Source of the DNA: Mumia sp. ZJ1417
GTDB taxonomy: Bacteria; Actinomycetota; Actinomycetes; Propionibacteriales; Nocardioidaceae
Reading direction: 5' to 3'
DNA: 64,000 nucleotides
Assembly: GCF_014127285.1 (NCBI RefSeq)
Contig: NZ_CP059901.1
Location: 2,728,001-2,792,000 of the forward strand
Positions 14,508-23,655 of the stretch are shown here, in pieces; within the stretch, counting starts at the first letter, position 1, and each line of letters starts with the position of its first letter. The notes under the pieces were generated by a model that made no database searches, was not told the DNA's origin, and worked only from the letters and a program-made list of their open reading frames with translations. Both the position numbers and the translations under genes were made by a program.

Positions 14508-15458
14508 TCAGAGCCCTTGCGCGATCCTCCACGCGTCGAACGCCTGCGCTGAGGTGTGCTCGGGGGTGTACCCGAACACCGTCTTGAGCCGCGTGTTGTC
14601 GAGGACGGGCCGGTACTGGAGGAACGTCGTCTGCTCCGGGCCGTACTGCGTGAGCCGCAACGGCTTCGCGACGGCGAGCGCCCCGCGCAGCGCGACCTCC
14701 GGGATCGCGAGCGTGCCGCGCCCGAGCCGTGACGCGATCTCGTCGATCGTCAGCGCTCCGTCACCCGCGACGTTGAACGTGCCCGTCACGTCTGCGGTCA
14801 CGGCGCGGACGACGATCGCGGTGAGGTCGGTGTCCCACACGAACACGAACGGCGAGTCGGACCCGGCGATCTTGAGCAGCCGCTTCTTGCGGAACAGGTC
14901 GGTGATCTGGTTGTCGACCCGCTCCCCCAGGATCGTGCCGATCCGCAGGACCGTCTGCTCGAGCGCGGGGTGGTCTCGCCTGGCCTCGGCGAGCAGCTCC
15001 TCGACGAGCCGCTTGTGACGGCTGTACGCGAAGGCGTCGTTGCCTCGTACGGGCTGGTCCTCGGTGATCCAGGCGGGGTTGTCGGCGTGGTAGCCGTAGG
15101 CGGCGCCGCTGGAGGACACGACGACGCGCCGTACCCCGTGTGCCACCGCGGCGTCCAGGACGTGGCGGCTGCCCTCGACGTCGACGCGGTACGCGACGTC
15201 GTCCGTCATGCCCGGCGGCGGGTTCACGATGGAGGCGAGGTGGACGATCGTGTCGATCTCGTGCTCGGCAACGGCGTCGGAGACGGCCGCGGCGTCGGTG
15301 ACGTCGAGGTGCGCGTACGTGACGCCGTCGACGCGCTCGTGTGGGTCGCGGACGTCGCCGCTCACGACCAGCGCGACTCCGGGGTCGGCCGCGAGGCCGG
15401 GGACGACGGACGAGCCGAGGAAGCCGGAGCCGCCGGTCACCAGGACACGTCGGCTCAT
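14508..15458 (-). CDS. NAD(P)-dependent epimerase/dehydratase (extended SDR)
   Basis: 316 residues. The N-terminus VLVTGGSGFLGSSVV is the Rossmann dinucleotide-binding loop; the catalytic Tyr-Lys pair is YSRHK in NDAFAYSRHKRLVEE, and SSSGAAYG provides the upstream Ser. Extended SDRs of this kind oxidise or epimerise sugar nucleotides or related alcohols. The ATG overlaps the stop of the BASS-transporter gene upstream as ATGA, so it is the last gene of a coupled monooxygenase-transporter-SDR operon, which favours a role in processing an imported organic acid or steroid-like compound rather than envelope sugar synthesis. That is inference. Confidence 0.88.
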   Translation of the reverse strand: MSRRVLVTGGSGFLGSSVVPGLAADPGVALVVSGDVRDPHERVDGVTYAHLDVTDAAAVSDAVAEHEIDTIVHLASIVNPPPGMTDDVAYRVDVEGSRHVLDAAVAHGVRRVVVSSSGAAYGYHADNPAWITEDQPVRGNDAFAYSRHKRLVEELLAEARRDHPALEQTVLRIGTILGERVDNQITDLFRKKRLLKIAGSDSPFVFVWDTDLTAIVVRAVTADVTGTFNVAGDGALTIDEIASRLGRGTLAIPEVALRGALAVAKPLRLTQYGPEQTTFLQYRPVLDNTRLKTVFGYTPEHTSAQAFDAWRIAQGL

Positions 15459-16402
15459 GCCGGGACCTCCTTCTTGTCGGCGCGCACAGGCCTTCGCGCC
15501 CAGAGGGTCGCGACGACGAGTCCCGCGATGATGTCCCAGATCCCCCACCAGGCGGCGACCAGCGCCATGCCGCCGAGCCCGTCGAAGAACTCGAAGACGA
15601 GCAGCAGCCCGAGCCCGGCGTTGCGGATGCCGACCTCGAACGTCATCGCGCGGGTCGAGCGGTCGGACAGACGGGCCCCGCGTGCGATGCCGTACCCGAG
15701 CGCCATCGCGAGCGCGTCGTGCAGGAACACCGCGAGGACGACGACCCCGATGTAGTCGACGAAGACGTCCCAGTTGCTGGAGATCCCGACCAGGATGATC
15801 GCGCCGAGCGCCAGGAACGCGACCTTGCTGACGATGCCATGGGCACGGGCGGCGACCTTCGGCCAGAGCCGGGCGATCGTGATGCCGAGGACGAACGGCA
15901 GGCCGATCACGAGGAGGACCTCGCTGAGCATGTCCCACGGGCTCACCTCGATGTCGGCGAGGAAGTCCTGGCCCGTCGGATGGAGCCCGCCCCAGAACGC
16001 GAAGTTCAGTGGCATGAGAAAGATCGCCAGCACGTTGCCGACCGAAGTCATCGCGACGGACAGGGCGACGTCGCCGCGGGCGCGGTGGGTGAGGATGTTC
16101 GAGACGTTGCCCGGCGGGCAGCACGCCACGAGGATCATGCCGAGCGCGACCGAGCCGCGGACGTTGAGCATCAGCGTGAGGACGAACGTGATCGCGGGCA
16201 GCAGGAGGAACTGCCCGGCGATCGCGACCCCCATCGCCACCGGCTTGCGGGCGGCCGCGCGGAAGTCCTCAAGCCGGGTGTCGAGCGCGATGCCGAAGAG
16301 GATCGTGCCGATGACGATCTTGAGCAGCGTGAGGGACGACTCGTTGAACGAGATGCTGATCGCGTCGACGTCGGCTGCCGAGAGGAGGGCGAGGTCGGTC
16401 AT
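15455..16402 (-). CDS. Bile acid:sodium symporter (BASS) family transporter
   Basis: 315-residue inner-membrane protein with about nine hydrophobic helices. Family landmarks are VACCPPGNVSNILTHRARGDVALSVAMTSVGN, which carries the conserved Pro-Gly-Asn kink and sodium-site region, and the paired FEVGIRNAGLGLLLV segment in the second half. BASS members carry organic anions (bile acids, pyruvate, pantoate and others) with sodium. It is linked by ATGA overlaps to the monooxygenase gene upstream and the SDR gene downstream, suggesting uptake or export of the compound those enzymes act on. Confidence 0.9.
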   Translation of the reverse strand: MTDLALLSAADVDAISISFNESSLTLLKIVIGTILFGIALDTRLEDFRAAARKPVAMGVAIAGQFLLLPAITFVLTLMLNVRGSVALGMILVACCPPGNVSNILTHRARGDVALSVAMTSVGNVLAIFLMPLNFAFWGGLHPTGQDFLADIEVSPWDMLSEVLLVIGLPFVLGITIARLWPKVAARAHGIVSKVAFLALGAIILVGISSNWDVFVDYIGVVVLAVFLHDALAMALGYGIARGARLSDRSTRAMTFEVGIRNAGLGLLLVFEFFDGLGGMALVAAWWGIWDIIAGLVVATLWARRPVRADKKEVPA

Positions 16403-17754
16403 GAGAGCTCCTCGATCGCGGCGCGGACCGCCGTACGGTAGGCGTCTTTGTTGACGTAGTACGACATGCGCTCCAGCCCGAGGTAGCGGTAGCCGCCCGA
16501 CAGGTCCGGGAGCGGGCCACGGGACTTGGCCTCGAAAGCCGCGGCCTGGGCGGGACGGTGCTGCTTGGCGTCGAGGTACGACGCGACGAGCTCGGCCTGC
16601 TCGTACCGGCCCTGCCAGCCGAGGCCGGACGCCTCGACCATGCCCATGACGAACAGGCCTTCGGCGGCCGGCGTGAAGATGTTGAGGTAGAGCTGCAGCG
16701 ACCAACCGTTCCAGCGCAGGAGTGCGGGATCGACGAAGGGGTAGTGCAGCCGGTAGCCGGTGGCGAGGACGATCACGTCGTAGTCGTGGGTGGTCCCGTC
16801 CGCGAACGTCACGGTGGCCTCGTCCACGTGGTCGACGTCGGGCTTGATGCTGAGGTCGCCGTGGCCAAGGTGGTGGAGGATCAGCGAGTTCACGATCGGG
16901 TGGGACTCGTAGATCTTGTAGTCGGGCTTCGGGAAGCCGAGCTTGACCGGGTCGCCGGTGAAGAGCTTGAGCACGCGGGTGTCGATCGCCTGCTTGATCC
17001 GCGGCGGGAGCGGCTTGCCCTGGTTGAGCGTGTCGGCGGGCTTGCCGAACAGATACTTCGGGACGAAGTAGTAGCCGCGCCGCACGCTCATGTCGACCGA
17101 CTCGGCGTGGTGGACTGCGTCGACGGCGATGTCGCATCCGGAGTTGCCCGCGCCGATGATGAGCACGCGCTTGCCGGCGAAGACGGTGGCCTTCTTGTAG
17201 GCGCTGGTGTGGACGATCTCGCCGTCGAAGTGGCCCTTGAGCTGCGGCACGTTCGGCTCCGACAGCGTGCCGTTGGCGAGGACGACACCAGCGACGCGGT
17301 CCTCGCCTGTTCCCTCGCCGGTCGAGCCGCCTCCCCCGCCGGTCGAGCCTGTCGAGACCCACGACACCACCCACCCCCCGTCCGGATGCGGCTCGACCCG
17401 CGTCACCTCCGTCCCGAAGCGGTAGCGCTCGCGCAGGCCGAACCGGTCGGCGTACTCGTGGAAGTAGCGCTTGAGCTCGCGGTGGCTCGGGTAGTCGGCG
17501 ACGTCGTCACGCATCGGGTGCTCGGCGAACTGCGTGGTCGTCTTGGACGAGATGAGGTGCGCCGATTCGTACACCGTGCTGCGCGGTCCGTCGATGTCCC
17601 ACAGTCCGCCGACGTCGTCCCCCATCTCGTACCCGAGGACGTCGAAGCCGCGCTTCGTCAGGGCGCGGGTGGCCGCGAGACCCGACGGCCCGGCGCCGAT
17701 GACGGCGTACGGAAGGGCCGGCACGGCATCGCCGTCCGATGTGATCTTGGACAC
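16399..17754 (-). CDS. Flavin-containing monooxygenase (FMO/Baeyer-Villiger-like)
   Basis: 451 residues from the GTG chosen. FAD-binding site YAVIGAGPSGLAATRA at the N-terminus; FMO-type fingerprint FDGEIVHTSAY; NADP-binding site VLIIGAGNSGCDIA; and IVLATGYRLHYPF. It would insert one oxygen atom into a substrate with NADPH and O2. Between GGWVVSWV and RVAGVVLANG lies a low-complexity Ser-Thr-Gly-rich stretch that homologues should lack; it coincides with a dispersed palindrome (see 17341-17359). A longer frame exists upstream, but the GTG at 17754 is nearest the conserved fold and has an AC-rich -10-like hexamer seven bases ahead. Confidence 0.88.
   Translation of the reverse strand: MSKITSDGDAVPALPYAVIGAGPSGLAATRALTKRGFDVLGYEMGDDVGGLWDIDGPRSTVYESAHLISSKTTTQFAEHPMRDDVADYPSHRELKRYFHEYADRFGLRERYRFGTEVTRVEPHPDGGWVVSWVSTGSTGGGGGSTGEGTGEDRVAGVVLANGTLSEPNVPQLKGHFDGEIVHTSAYKKATVFAGKRVLIIGAGNSGCDIAVDAVHHAESVDMSVRRGYYFVPKYLFGKPADTLNQGKPLPPRIKQAIDTRVLKLFTGDPVKLGFPKPDYKIYESHPIVNSLILHHLGHGDLSIKPDVDHVDEATVTFADGTTHDYDVIVLATGYRLHYPFVDPALLRWNGWSLQLYLNIFTPAAEGLFVMGMVEASGLGWQGRYEQAELVASYLDAKQHRPAQAAAFEAKSRGPLPDLSGGYRYLGLERMSYYVNKDAYRTAVRAAIEELS
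17341..17359. repeat. Dispersed palindrome, short form, in frame inside the monooxygenase gene
   Basis: The 19-mer GGTCGAGCCTGTCGAGACC is identical to 55861-55879 and is the exact reverse complement of 55780-55798. A partial copy (GGTCGAGCC) lies just before it at 17320-17328. It encodes the Ser/Thr/Gly-rich insertion of the monooxygenase without breaking the frame. Confidence 0.8.
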
Positions 17755-17876
17755 GCGCCTCAGTGTGCCAGACGGTTTGCGGGCCTCCGGCCGCATCCCA
17801 GGAGATCCTCCGGTCACGCCGCCTTCCGCTCATGGTGACCGGAATATCGCAGTCGCGCGTGCGACCACCGCGCGTC

Positions 17877-20800
17877 TCAGTGGAAGTCGCGCGACGTCGT
17901 TCGCATCGTGATCGGCAGCCGCTCCAGCCGGTCGGCGTGCAGGTTGGTCGCGCCGTCGCGCCGCTCGACGATCCCGCGGACGACCAGCGCGCTGGAGTCG
18001 CGGGCGATCCGCCGGTAGCGCGCCCACAGGCCCGCCGTACAGATCACGTTGAGCATCCCCGTCTCGTCTTCGAGGTTGAGGAACGTCACCCCTCCCGCGG
18101 TCGCCGGCCGCTGCCGGTGCGTGACCAGGCCCCCGACCTCGACACGCGAGCCCGGCTCCACCCCCGCGAGGTCTGCCACCCGCAGCACCCCTCGTACGCG
18201 CATCGCCTCGCGCACGTGGTCCATCGGGTGGCTGTCCGGCGCGATCGCCGTCGCCCACAGGTCGGCCATCGTGATCTCGGCGTCGCTCATGCCCGGCAGC
18301 ATCGGCGCCCCGCTGAGCACCGTCGTCCCCTCGAGCTGGCCGGGACTCTCCTGAGCGGCGGGCCCCGCGGACCACAGCGCCTCGCGACGCGACAGCCCGA
18401 ACCCCTCGAACGCCCCCGCGGTCGCCAGCGCCTCGACCTGGGCGGCGCTCAACGCGACACGGCGGGTGAGATCGGTCATCGAGGCGTACGGTCCGCCGCG
18501 GACGCGTTCGGCGACGATCCGCATCGCGGCGTCCTCGCCCACCGAGGTGACTCCGGCGAGCCCGAGCCGTACGACGAACCGCCCGTCGCGGCGGTGCCAC
18601 GTGTGGTCGAACGGGACGCTCGCGTCAAACTCCCCGACCGGCGGCTGGTCCTGGACGAGGCACGCGTCGTGCCCGGCAGAGTGACTCGCGGGTGAAGCCT
18701 CGAGGTCGACTCCGGCGCCGGACAGGTTCACGTCGGGCCGCAGCACCTCCACCCCGTGGTGCCGCGCGTCCGCGACCAGGCTCGCCGGCGAGTAGAACCC
18801 CATCGGCTGCGCCCGCAGCAGCCCCGCGAGGAACGCGCCCGGATAGTGCAGCCGCAGCCACGTGCTCGCGTACACCAGCAGCGCGAAGCTGATCGAGTGC
18901 GACTCGGCGAACCCGAAGCTCGCGAACGCCTCGATCCGCAGGTAGATCTCGTCGGCGAGGTCGCCGGTGATGCCGTGCGCGGCCATGCCCGCGTACAGCT
19001 TGGCGCGGAGCCGCTCGATCTTCTCCACGCCGCGCTTCGACCCCATCGCGCGACGCAGCAGATCGGCGTCGTCGCCGGTGCAGCCGCCGATCTGCATCGC
19101 GATCTGCATGAGCTGCTCCTGGAACAGCGGGACGCCGAGGGTACGACGCAGCACAGGCTCGAGCGCCGGGTGGAGGTAGGTAATCGGCTCCTGCCCCGTA
19201 CGCCGCCGGATGAACGGGTGCACCGCGCCACCCTGGATCGGGCCCGGTCGGATCAGCGCGATCTCGCACACCAGGTCATAGAACTCGCGCGGCTTCAGCC
19301 GGGGCAGCGTCCCGATCTGCGCCCGGCTCTCCACCTGGAACACCCCCACCGAATCTCCGCGGCAGAGCTGGTCGTAGACGCCCTTCTCCTCCTTCGGGAT
19401 CGACGCCAGGCTCCACTGCTCGCCGATGTGCTCGGCCACGATGTCGAAGGTGTGCTGGATCGCGCCGAGCATCCCGAGCCCAAGCAGGTCGAACTTGACC
19501 AGCCCCATCCACGCGCAGTCGTCCTTGTCCCACTGCAGGACGGTGCGGTTCTCCATGCGCGCGTGCTCGATCGGGCACACCTCCCCCACCGGCCGGTCGG
19601 TGAGCACCATGCCGCCGGAGTGGATGCCGAGGTGTCGCGGCGCCTTGAGGAGCTCCTCGGCCAGGTCGAGCACCGGCTCCGGCACGTCCTCGGTGGCCTC
19701 GTCGCGCGGCAGGCTGCTCCAGCGGTCGATCTGCTTGGACCACGCGTCCTGCTGCCCCTGGGAGTAGCCGAGCGCCTTGGCCATGTCGCGGACGGCGGAC
19801 TTCGGCCGGTACGAGATGACGTTGGCGACCTGCGCGGCGTTGTGACGTCCGTACTGGGCGTACACCCACTGGATCACCTCCTCGCGCCGGTCGGAGTCGA
19901 AGTCCACGTCGATGTCGGGCTCCTCCTCGCGGCTCGCGGACAGGAACCGCTCGAACGGCAGGTCGAACTTCACGGAGTCGACCGCGGTGATCCCCAGGGC
20001 GTAGCAGACCGCGGAGTTCGCCGCGGAGCCTCGGCCCTGGCAGAGGATCCCGCGGCCCTTCGCGAACGCAACGATGTCGTGGACGATCAGGAAGTAGCCC
20101 GGGAAGTCGAGCTCCTCGATCACCGCGAGCTCAGCCTCGAGCCGCTCGTACGTGCTGGGCGGCGCGTCCGCGTACAGCTCCGCCGCCCCCTTCCGTACGA
20201 GCGCGCGCAGCCACGACATCGGTGTGTGACCGGCGGGGACCTTCTGCTTCGGCAGTCGCGGCTTGGCCCGCCGCAGCTCGAACGCGAGGTCGGCGGCGAT
20301 GTCGACGGTCCGCTCCACCGCCCCGGGATAGCGGGCGAACAGGCGCGCCATCTCGGCCCCGGAGCGCAGGTACGGGGGCCCGGCCGCGGGCAGCCAACCG
20401 TCCATCGCGTCTAGGCTGCGGCGCGCACGCACGGCAGCGACCGCCCCCGCGAGCCTGCGATCGGCCGGCGTCGCCGCGTGGACGTTGCCGGTCGCCACGG
20501 TGGGCAGCCCCAGGCGGTTCGCGACCGCTGCGAGCGCGTCGTTGCGGACCGAGTCGTACGGGTCGCCGTGATCAGTCAGCTCGACGAGGACCTGGTCGCC
20601 GCCGAACAGGTCGAGCAGCGCGCGGACCACCTTCTCCGCCGCCACGTCGTCGACCTCCGCGCCGGACGGGCCCACGAGCGCCTGGCGTACGGCGCCCTTG
20701 CGGCACCCGGTCAGCACCATCGCGTGCCGGCCGAGGCGGTCGGCGAGATCGTCGAGGTCGTACGACGGTCGCCCCTTCTCGCCACCGGCCAGGTGCGCAG

Positions 20801-21314
20801 CGGTGAGTGCGCCGGCGAGCCGGTGATAGCCCTCCTGGCCACGCGCGAGCACCAGCAGGTGCGTGCCCTCGGGGTCGGCACTGGCCTGCCGAGGGCTCGT
20901 CTGCCGCGCACCGTCGGGCGCCAGCGACAGCTCCGCCCCGAACACCGTCGGCAGGCCGTGCATCGCGGCCGCCTCCGCCATCCGCACCACCCCGTAGAAC
21001 CCGTCGTGGTCGGTCAGTGCCAACCCGGCCAGCCGCAGCCTCACCGCCTCCTCGACCAGCGCCTCGGGACTGCTCGCGCCGTCCAGGAAGCTGAAGTCGG
21101 AGTGGGCGTGCAGCTCCGCGTACGGGACGTACGGCTCGTCGGGCACGGGCGCGTCGACCGCGTCGGAAGGCTCGTACGGGGCTCGCTTGCGCGAGAACGC
21201 CGGCCCGTCCCCGCCGTCGGGGACGTCGAAGTCGCTCGACTCCTCGGGCAGCAGCCGACCCGACAACCGTCGCTCGAGCTCCGACCACGGCATGTCCGGG
21301 TTGTTGAACCCCAT
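17877..21314 (-). CDS. dnaE2: Error-prone DNA polymerase (DnaE2)
   Basis: Alpha-subunit-type C-family polymerase that performs damage-induced translesion synthesis with ImuA and ImuB. 1145 residues. Domain order: N-terminal PHP domain (AELHAHSDFSFLDGASS and LTDHDGFYGVVRM near residue 65-110), palm with catalytic acidic cluster PDIDVDFDSDRRE at about 467-477, fingers, tandem helix-hairpin-helix, and C-terminal OB domain. DnaE2 rather than replicative DnaE1 is supported by length and by the imuA-imuB neighbours. GGAGGAGGTGATC precedes the ATG, directly abutting a palindromic repeat at 21335-21380. It is separated from imuB by 83 bases but is likely in the same SOS operon. Confidence 0.95.
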   Translation of the reverse strand: MGFNNPDMPWSELERRLSGRLLPEESSDFDVPDGGDGPAFSRKRAPYEPSDAVDAPVPDEPYVPYAELHAHSDFSFLDGASSPEALVEEAVRLRLAGLALTDHDGFYGVVRMAEAAAMHGLPTVFGAELSLAPDGARQTSPRQASADPEGTHLLVLARGQEGYHRLAGALTAAHLAGGEKGRPSYDLDDLADRLGRHAMVLTGCRKGAVRQALVGPSGAEVDDVAAEKVVRALLDLFGGDQVLVELTDHGDPYDSVRNDALAAVANRLGLPTVATGNVHAATPADRRLAGAVAAVRARRSLDAMDGWLPAAGPPYLRSGAEMARLFARYPGAVERTVDIAADLAFELRRAKPRLPKQKVPAGHTPMSWLRALVRKGAAELYADAPPSTYERLEAELAVIEELDFPGYFLIVHDIVAFAKGRGILCQGRGSAANSAVCYALGITAVDSVKFDLPFERFLSASREEEPDIDVDFDSDRREEVIQWVYAQYGRHNAAQVANVISYRPKSAVRDMAKALGYSQGQQDAWSKQIDRWSSLPRDEATEDVPEPVLDLAEELLKAPRHLGIHSGGMVLTDRPVGEVCPIEHARMENRTVLQWDKDDCAWMGLVKFDLLGLGMLGAIQHTFDIVAEHIGEQWSLASIPKEEKGVYDQLCRGDSVGVFQVESRAQIGTLPRLKPREFYDLVCEIALIRPGPIQGGAVHPFIRRRTGQEPITYLHPALEPVLRRTLGVPLFQEQLMQIAMQIGGCTGDDADLLRRAMGSKRGVEKIERLRAKLYAGMAAHGITGDLADEIYLRIEAFASFGFAESHSISFALLVYASTWLRLHYPGAFLAGLLRAQPMGFYSPASLVADARHHGVEVLRPDVNLSGAGVDLEASPASHSAGHDACLVQDQPPVGEFDASVPFDHTWHRRDGRFVVRLGLAGVTSVGEDAAMRIVAERVRGGPYASMTDLTRRVALSAAQVEALATAGAFEGFGLSRREALWSAGPAAQESPGQLEGTTVLSGAPMLPGMSDAEITMADLWATAIAPDSHPMDHVREAMRVRGVLRVADLAGVEPGSRVEVGGLVTHRQRPATAGGVTFLNLEDETGMLNVICTAGLWARYRRIARDSSALVVRGIVERRDGATNLHADRLERLPITMRTTSRDFH

Positions 21315-21334
21315 CAGCCGATCACCTCCTCCCT

Positions 21335-21380
21335 GACGTCATACGTTCTGCGGGTCGGGACCCCCGTTCCGTATGACGTC
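21335..21380. repeat. GACGTCATACG-type palindrome, copy A
   Basis: Arms GACGTCATACG (21335-21345) and CGTATGACGTC (21370-21380) are perfect complements, enclosing an inner GGGTC/GACCC pairing. It lies between imuB and dnaE2, right next to the dnaE2 ribosome-binding site. Same family as 49016-49060 and 50070-50115. Confidence 0.85.
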
Positions 21381-21397
21381 CCGGCCCGTCCGGGCGG

Positions 21398-22945
21398 TCA
21401 GTCGTACCGCGCCTCGACGCACCAGGTGCCGTCGCTGACCCGCAGCAGCCACGCGCTGCCGTCGACGCCGACCACCTGGAACCGCGCCGCCCGCACCGCC
21501 TGGTCGGCGTCCCACCAGCGCTCGTCGACCGGCCACGGCCCGGCCCATGCGGCGACAGGCTGCAGTCCCTGCGCCGGTCGACCCTCCACGCCGAACCGTG
21601 CCGGCGCCGCCGTCACCATCCCCCGCGCGCTCACCGTGACCTGCTGGCCCGAGGCCCCGACCACCTGCGCCGGGCGCGGCGGGTCGTACACGGTCGCCGG
21701 AGCCGGAGCGGGCAGGCTGCCCGGCCACGGCGGGCTCGCCGACCGGTCAGCCGTGAGCGGGTCACCCCAGGGCACCAGCGTCTGCCGGTCCGCTGGGCCC
21801 CGTCCGCCCCCGACCACCGCCGACAGCACCGCCTCCCGGCCGAGCATGCTCTGCACCTTTGAGGCAGCCCGGTGGACCCGCGCGTCGGCGCCGCTCCCCC
21901 ACAGGCCCTCGGCATGGTCGGTGACCGGGGCGACGTCGGCGGGGACGAACCTCACCGCGCTCACCGGTGCGGCCACTGCCGACACGGCCCCTGCCTGCAG
22001 CTGCCAGCGCACCCGGTCGACGAGATCGCCGGCGTCGAACCATCGCGGGTGCAGCCATTGCCGCTCGGAGGTCTCACCGCGTTCGGTGTGCACCTCGATC
22101 CAGACGCTGGTGCACACCATCTGCCGCGCGGCGACCGCGGACACGAACGTCTCGGCCGTACGACGCACGCTGAAGGCGACCGCCTCCGCGTCCTCGAGCG
22201 GCGGCTCGAACGTCACCTCGCGCTCCAGGTCCGAGGGCGGGCGCCGCCCCGCGAAGGGACGGTCGTCTACCCCCCGGGCGAGCCGGTGGGCGAGCGTCCC
22301 GTCGTCGCCGAAGCGGGTGCGCACGTCGGTCTGCGGCAGCGCCGCGAACGCGCCGAGCGTGCGCAGCCCGAGACGCTGCAGCAGACTCACCAGGTCGGGC
22401 CGGTCGAGCACCCCCACCGGCAGGTCGCGCAGGAACGCGCCCGCCTCCCCCGGCGGGACGACCACGCTGCCTTGCGGGAGCGCCTGCCGCGCAGCCTGCT
22501 CGGCGGCGAACACCGCGTCGGCGACGCCGAACCGCACGTCGTCGACACCGAGCTCGACGAGCCGCTCCGCCAGCACCGCCGCCGCGTGCTCCTCGCCGCC
22601 GAAGTAGCGACCCGGCCCCGTCACCCGTACGGCGCACGTCCCCGGGCGCAGCGGCTGCACACCCGGCGCGATCTCCTCCACGGCGGCCAGTACCGGCTCG
22701 AAGGCACGGACGTCCAGGCCGGGGTCGTAGTCGAGCGTCACGAGCTCGGGACAGCGGGCCTGCGCGTCACGCATCCGCTGACCGCGCCGCACCCCGTCGG
22801 CACGGGCCGAGGCGGAGCACGCCCTCACCTCGCCGTGCTCGAACAACGCGATCGGCGCACCACGGGGCAGGTCGACACCTGCCCCGGTGTGCGTCACCGC
22901 CCGCACTGGCCAGTCCGGGCACCACAGCACGAGAGTGCGCGACAT
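21398..22945 (-). CDS. imuB: ImuB-like Y-family polymerase homologue of the SOS mutasome
   Basis: 515 residues. Y-family fold starting RTLVLWCPDWPVRAV, with SASARADGVRRGQRMRDAQARCP and FAALPQTDVRTRFGDDG as recognisable fingers/palm and helix-hairpin-helix segments. ImuB proteins are thought to be polymerase-inactive adaptors linking DnaE2 to the beta clamp, and the N-terminus here lacks the usual DMDAFFA metal motif. The C-terminal QTLVPWGD is a candidate clamp-binding peptide by analogy with mycobacterial ImuB. Its ATG shares one base with the imuA stop, so it is translationally coupled. The longer open frame upstream overlaps imuA and is spurious. Confidence 0.92.
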   Translation of the reverse strand: MSRTLVLWCPDWPVRAVTHTGAGVDLPRGAPIALFEHGEVRACSASARADGVRRGQRMRDAQARCPELVTLDYDPGLDVRAFEPVLAAVEEIAPGVQPLRPGTCAVRVTGPGRYFGGEEHAAAVLAERLVELGVDDVRFGVADAVFAAEQAARQALPQGSVVVPPGEAGAFLRDLPVGVLDRPDLVSLLQRLGLRTLGAFAALPQTDVRTRFGDDGTLAHRLARGVDDRPFAGRRPPSDLEREVTFEPPLEDAEAVAFSVRRTAETFVSAVAARQMVCTSVWIEVHTERGETSERQWLHPRWFDAGDLVDRVRWQLQAGAVSAVAAPVSAVRFVPADVAPVTDHAEGLWGSGADARVHRAASKVQSMLGREAVLSAVVGGGRGPADRQTLVPWGDPLTADRSASPPWPGSLPAPAPATVYDPPRPAQVVGASGQQVTVSARGMVTAAPARFGVEGRPAQGLQPVAAWAGPWPVDERWWDADQAVRAARFQVVGVDGSAWLLRVSDGTWCVEARYD

Positions 22946-23655
22946 CAGCTCGCCACCTCGAGTCGGCCGGGACGACGCCAGGTGTCGTCCGCCGGGAGCG
23001 TGACGACGGGGACGTCCGGCAGGGCCGCAGCGTCCAGCCACAGCTGCGTCCGGTGGGGGCGACCCCAGCGTCCGGTCGCCGAGACGGTGACGCGGCGACG
23101 CCGCAGGTGGCCGTGGCCACCGCCCATGCCCGTCCAGCTGCTCTCGCTGACCTCCAGCCGGCCCTGCGGACGCGGCCACGCCCCCGGCCCCGTCGCGAGC
23201 ACGACGAGGGTGGTCTGGTGCTGACGGAGCCTGGCCGCGACCCGCTGCGCCTCGCCATCCCGTACGGCCGTGGGCGGGCGCAGGAGGATCGCGTCGGTCA
23301 CGTCGACCAGCGCCCCGACGACGTGGGGCCAGTGCTCACCGGGGGTCGGGACGAGGATCGTCCGCTCCAGCGCCACCCCGAGCGCGGCGGCCGCCTCGGC
23401 TCCCAGCTCAGGGACACCGACGACCGCGCACCACGCCCCGGCGGTCGAGGGCCCCGCCAGGAGCGCGGTGGAGAGGCTGAGCGACGCGCTCACCTCGTAC
23501 GTCGCCCCGCGGAGCACACCGCCAGGGACGACCTGGCTCAGCGCAGGCAGCGTGGGCAAGCGATCGCGTACGGGCGCCGTGCCCTCCATCGCGCGGACCC
23601 GCGCGGCGAGCTGGTCGAGAACTGCTGCACCCGTCACTCCTCCATGTTCGAACAC
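22945..23655 (-). CDS. imuA: ImuA-like (RecA-fold) accessory protein of the SOS mutasome
   Basis: Up to 236 residues, the first gene of the imuA-imuB-dnaE2 cassette. It resembles actinobacterial ImuA proteins: a RecA-like core lacking an obvious Walker A loop, with VVPGGVLRGATYEVSAS, TAGAWCAVVGVPELGAEAAAALGVALERTILVP and VVLATG segments. Role: recruits or coordinates ImuB and DnaE2 at lesions. The annotated GTG at 23655 lies inside the SOS box, so a second GTG at 23637 may be the true start; neither has a well-spaced ribosome-binding site. Induction by DNA damage is predicted from the LexA box. Confidence 0.85.
   Translation of the reverse strand: MFEHGGVTGAAVLDQLAARVRAMEGTAPVRDRLPTLPALSQVVPGGVLRGATYEVSASLSLSTALLAGPSTAGAWCAVVGVPELGAEAAAALGVALERTILVPTPGEHWPHVVGALVDVTDAILLRPPTAVRDGEAQRVAARLRQHQTTLVVLATGPGAWPRPQGRLEVSESSWTGMGGGHGHLRRRRVTVSATGRWGRPHRTQLWLDAAALPDVPVVTLPADDTWRRPGRLEVAS

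Noticed and set aside
20478-22607. 709-codon open frame antisense to dnaE2 and imuB
   Set aside because: Arg/Pro/Ser-rich low-complexity translation with no motif; the sense strand encodes clear polymerase domains. Typical GC-rich shadow frame.
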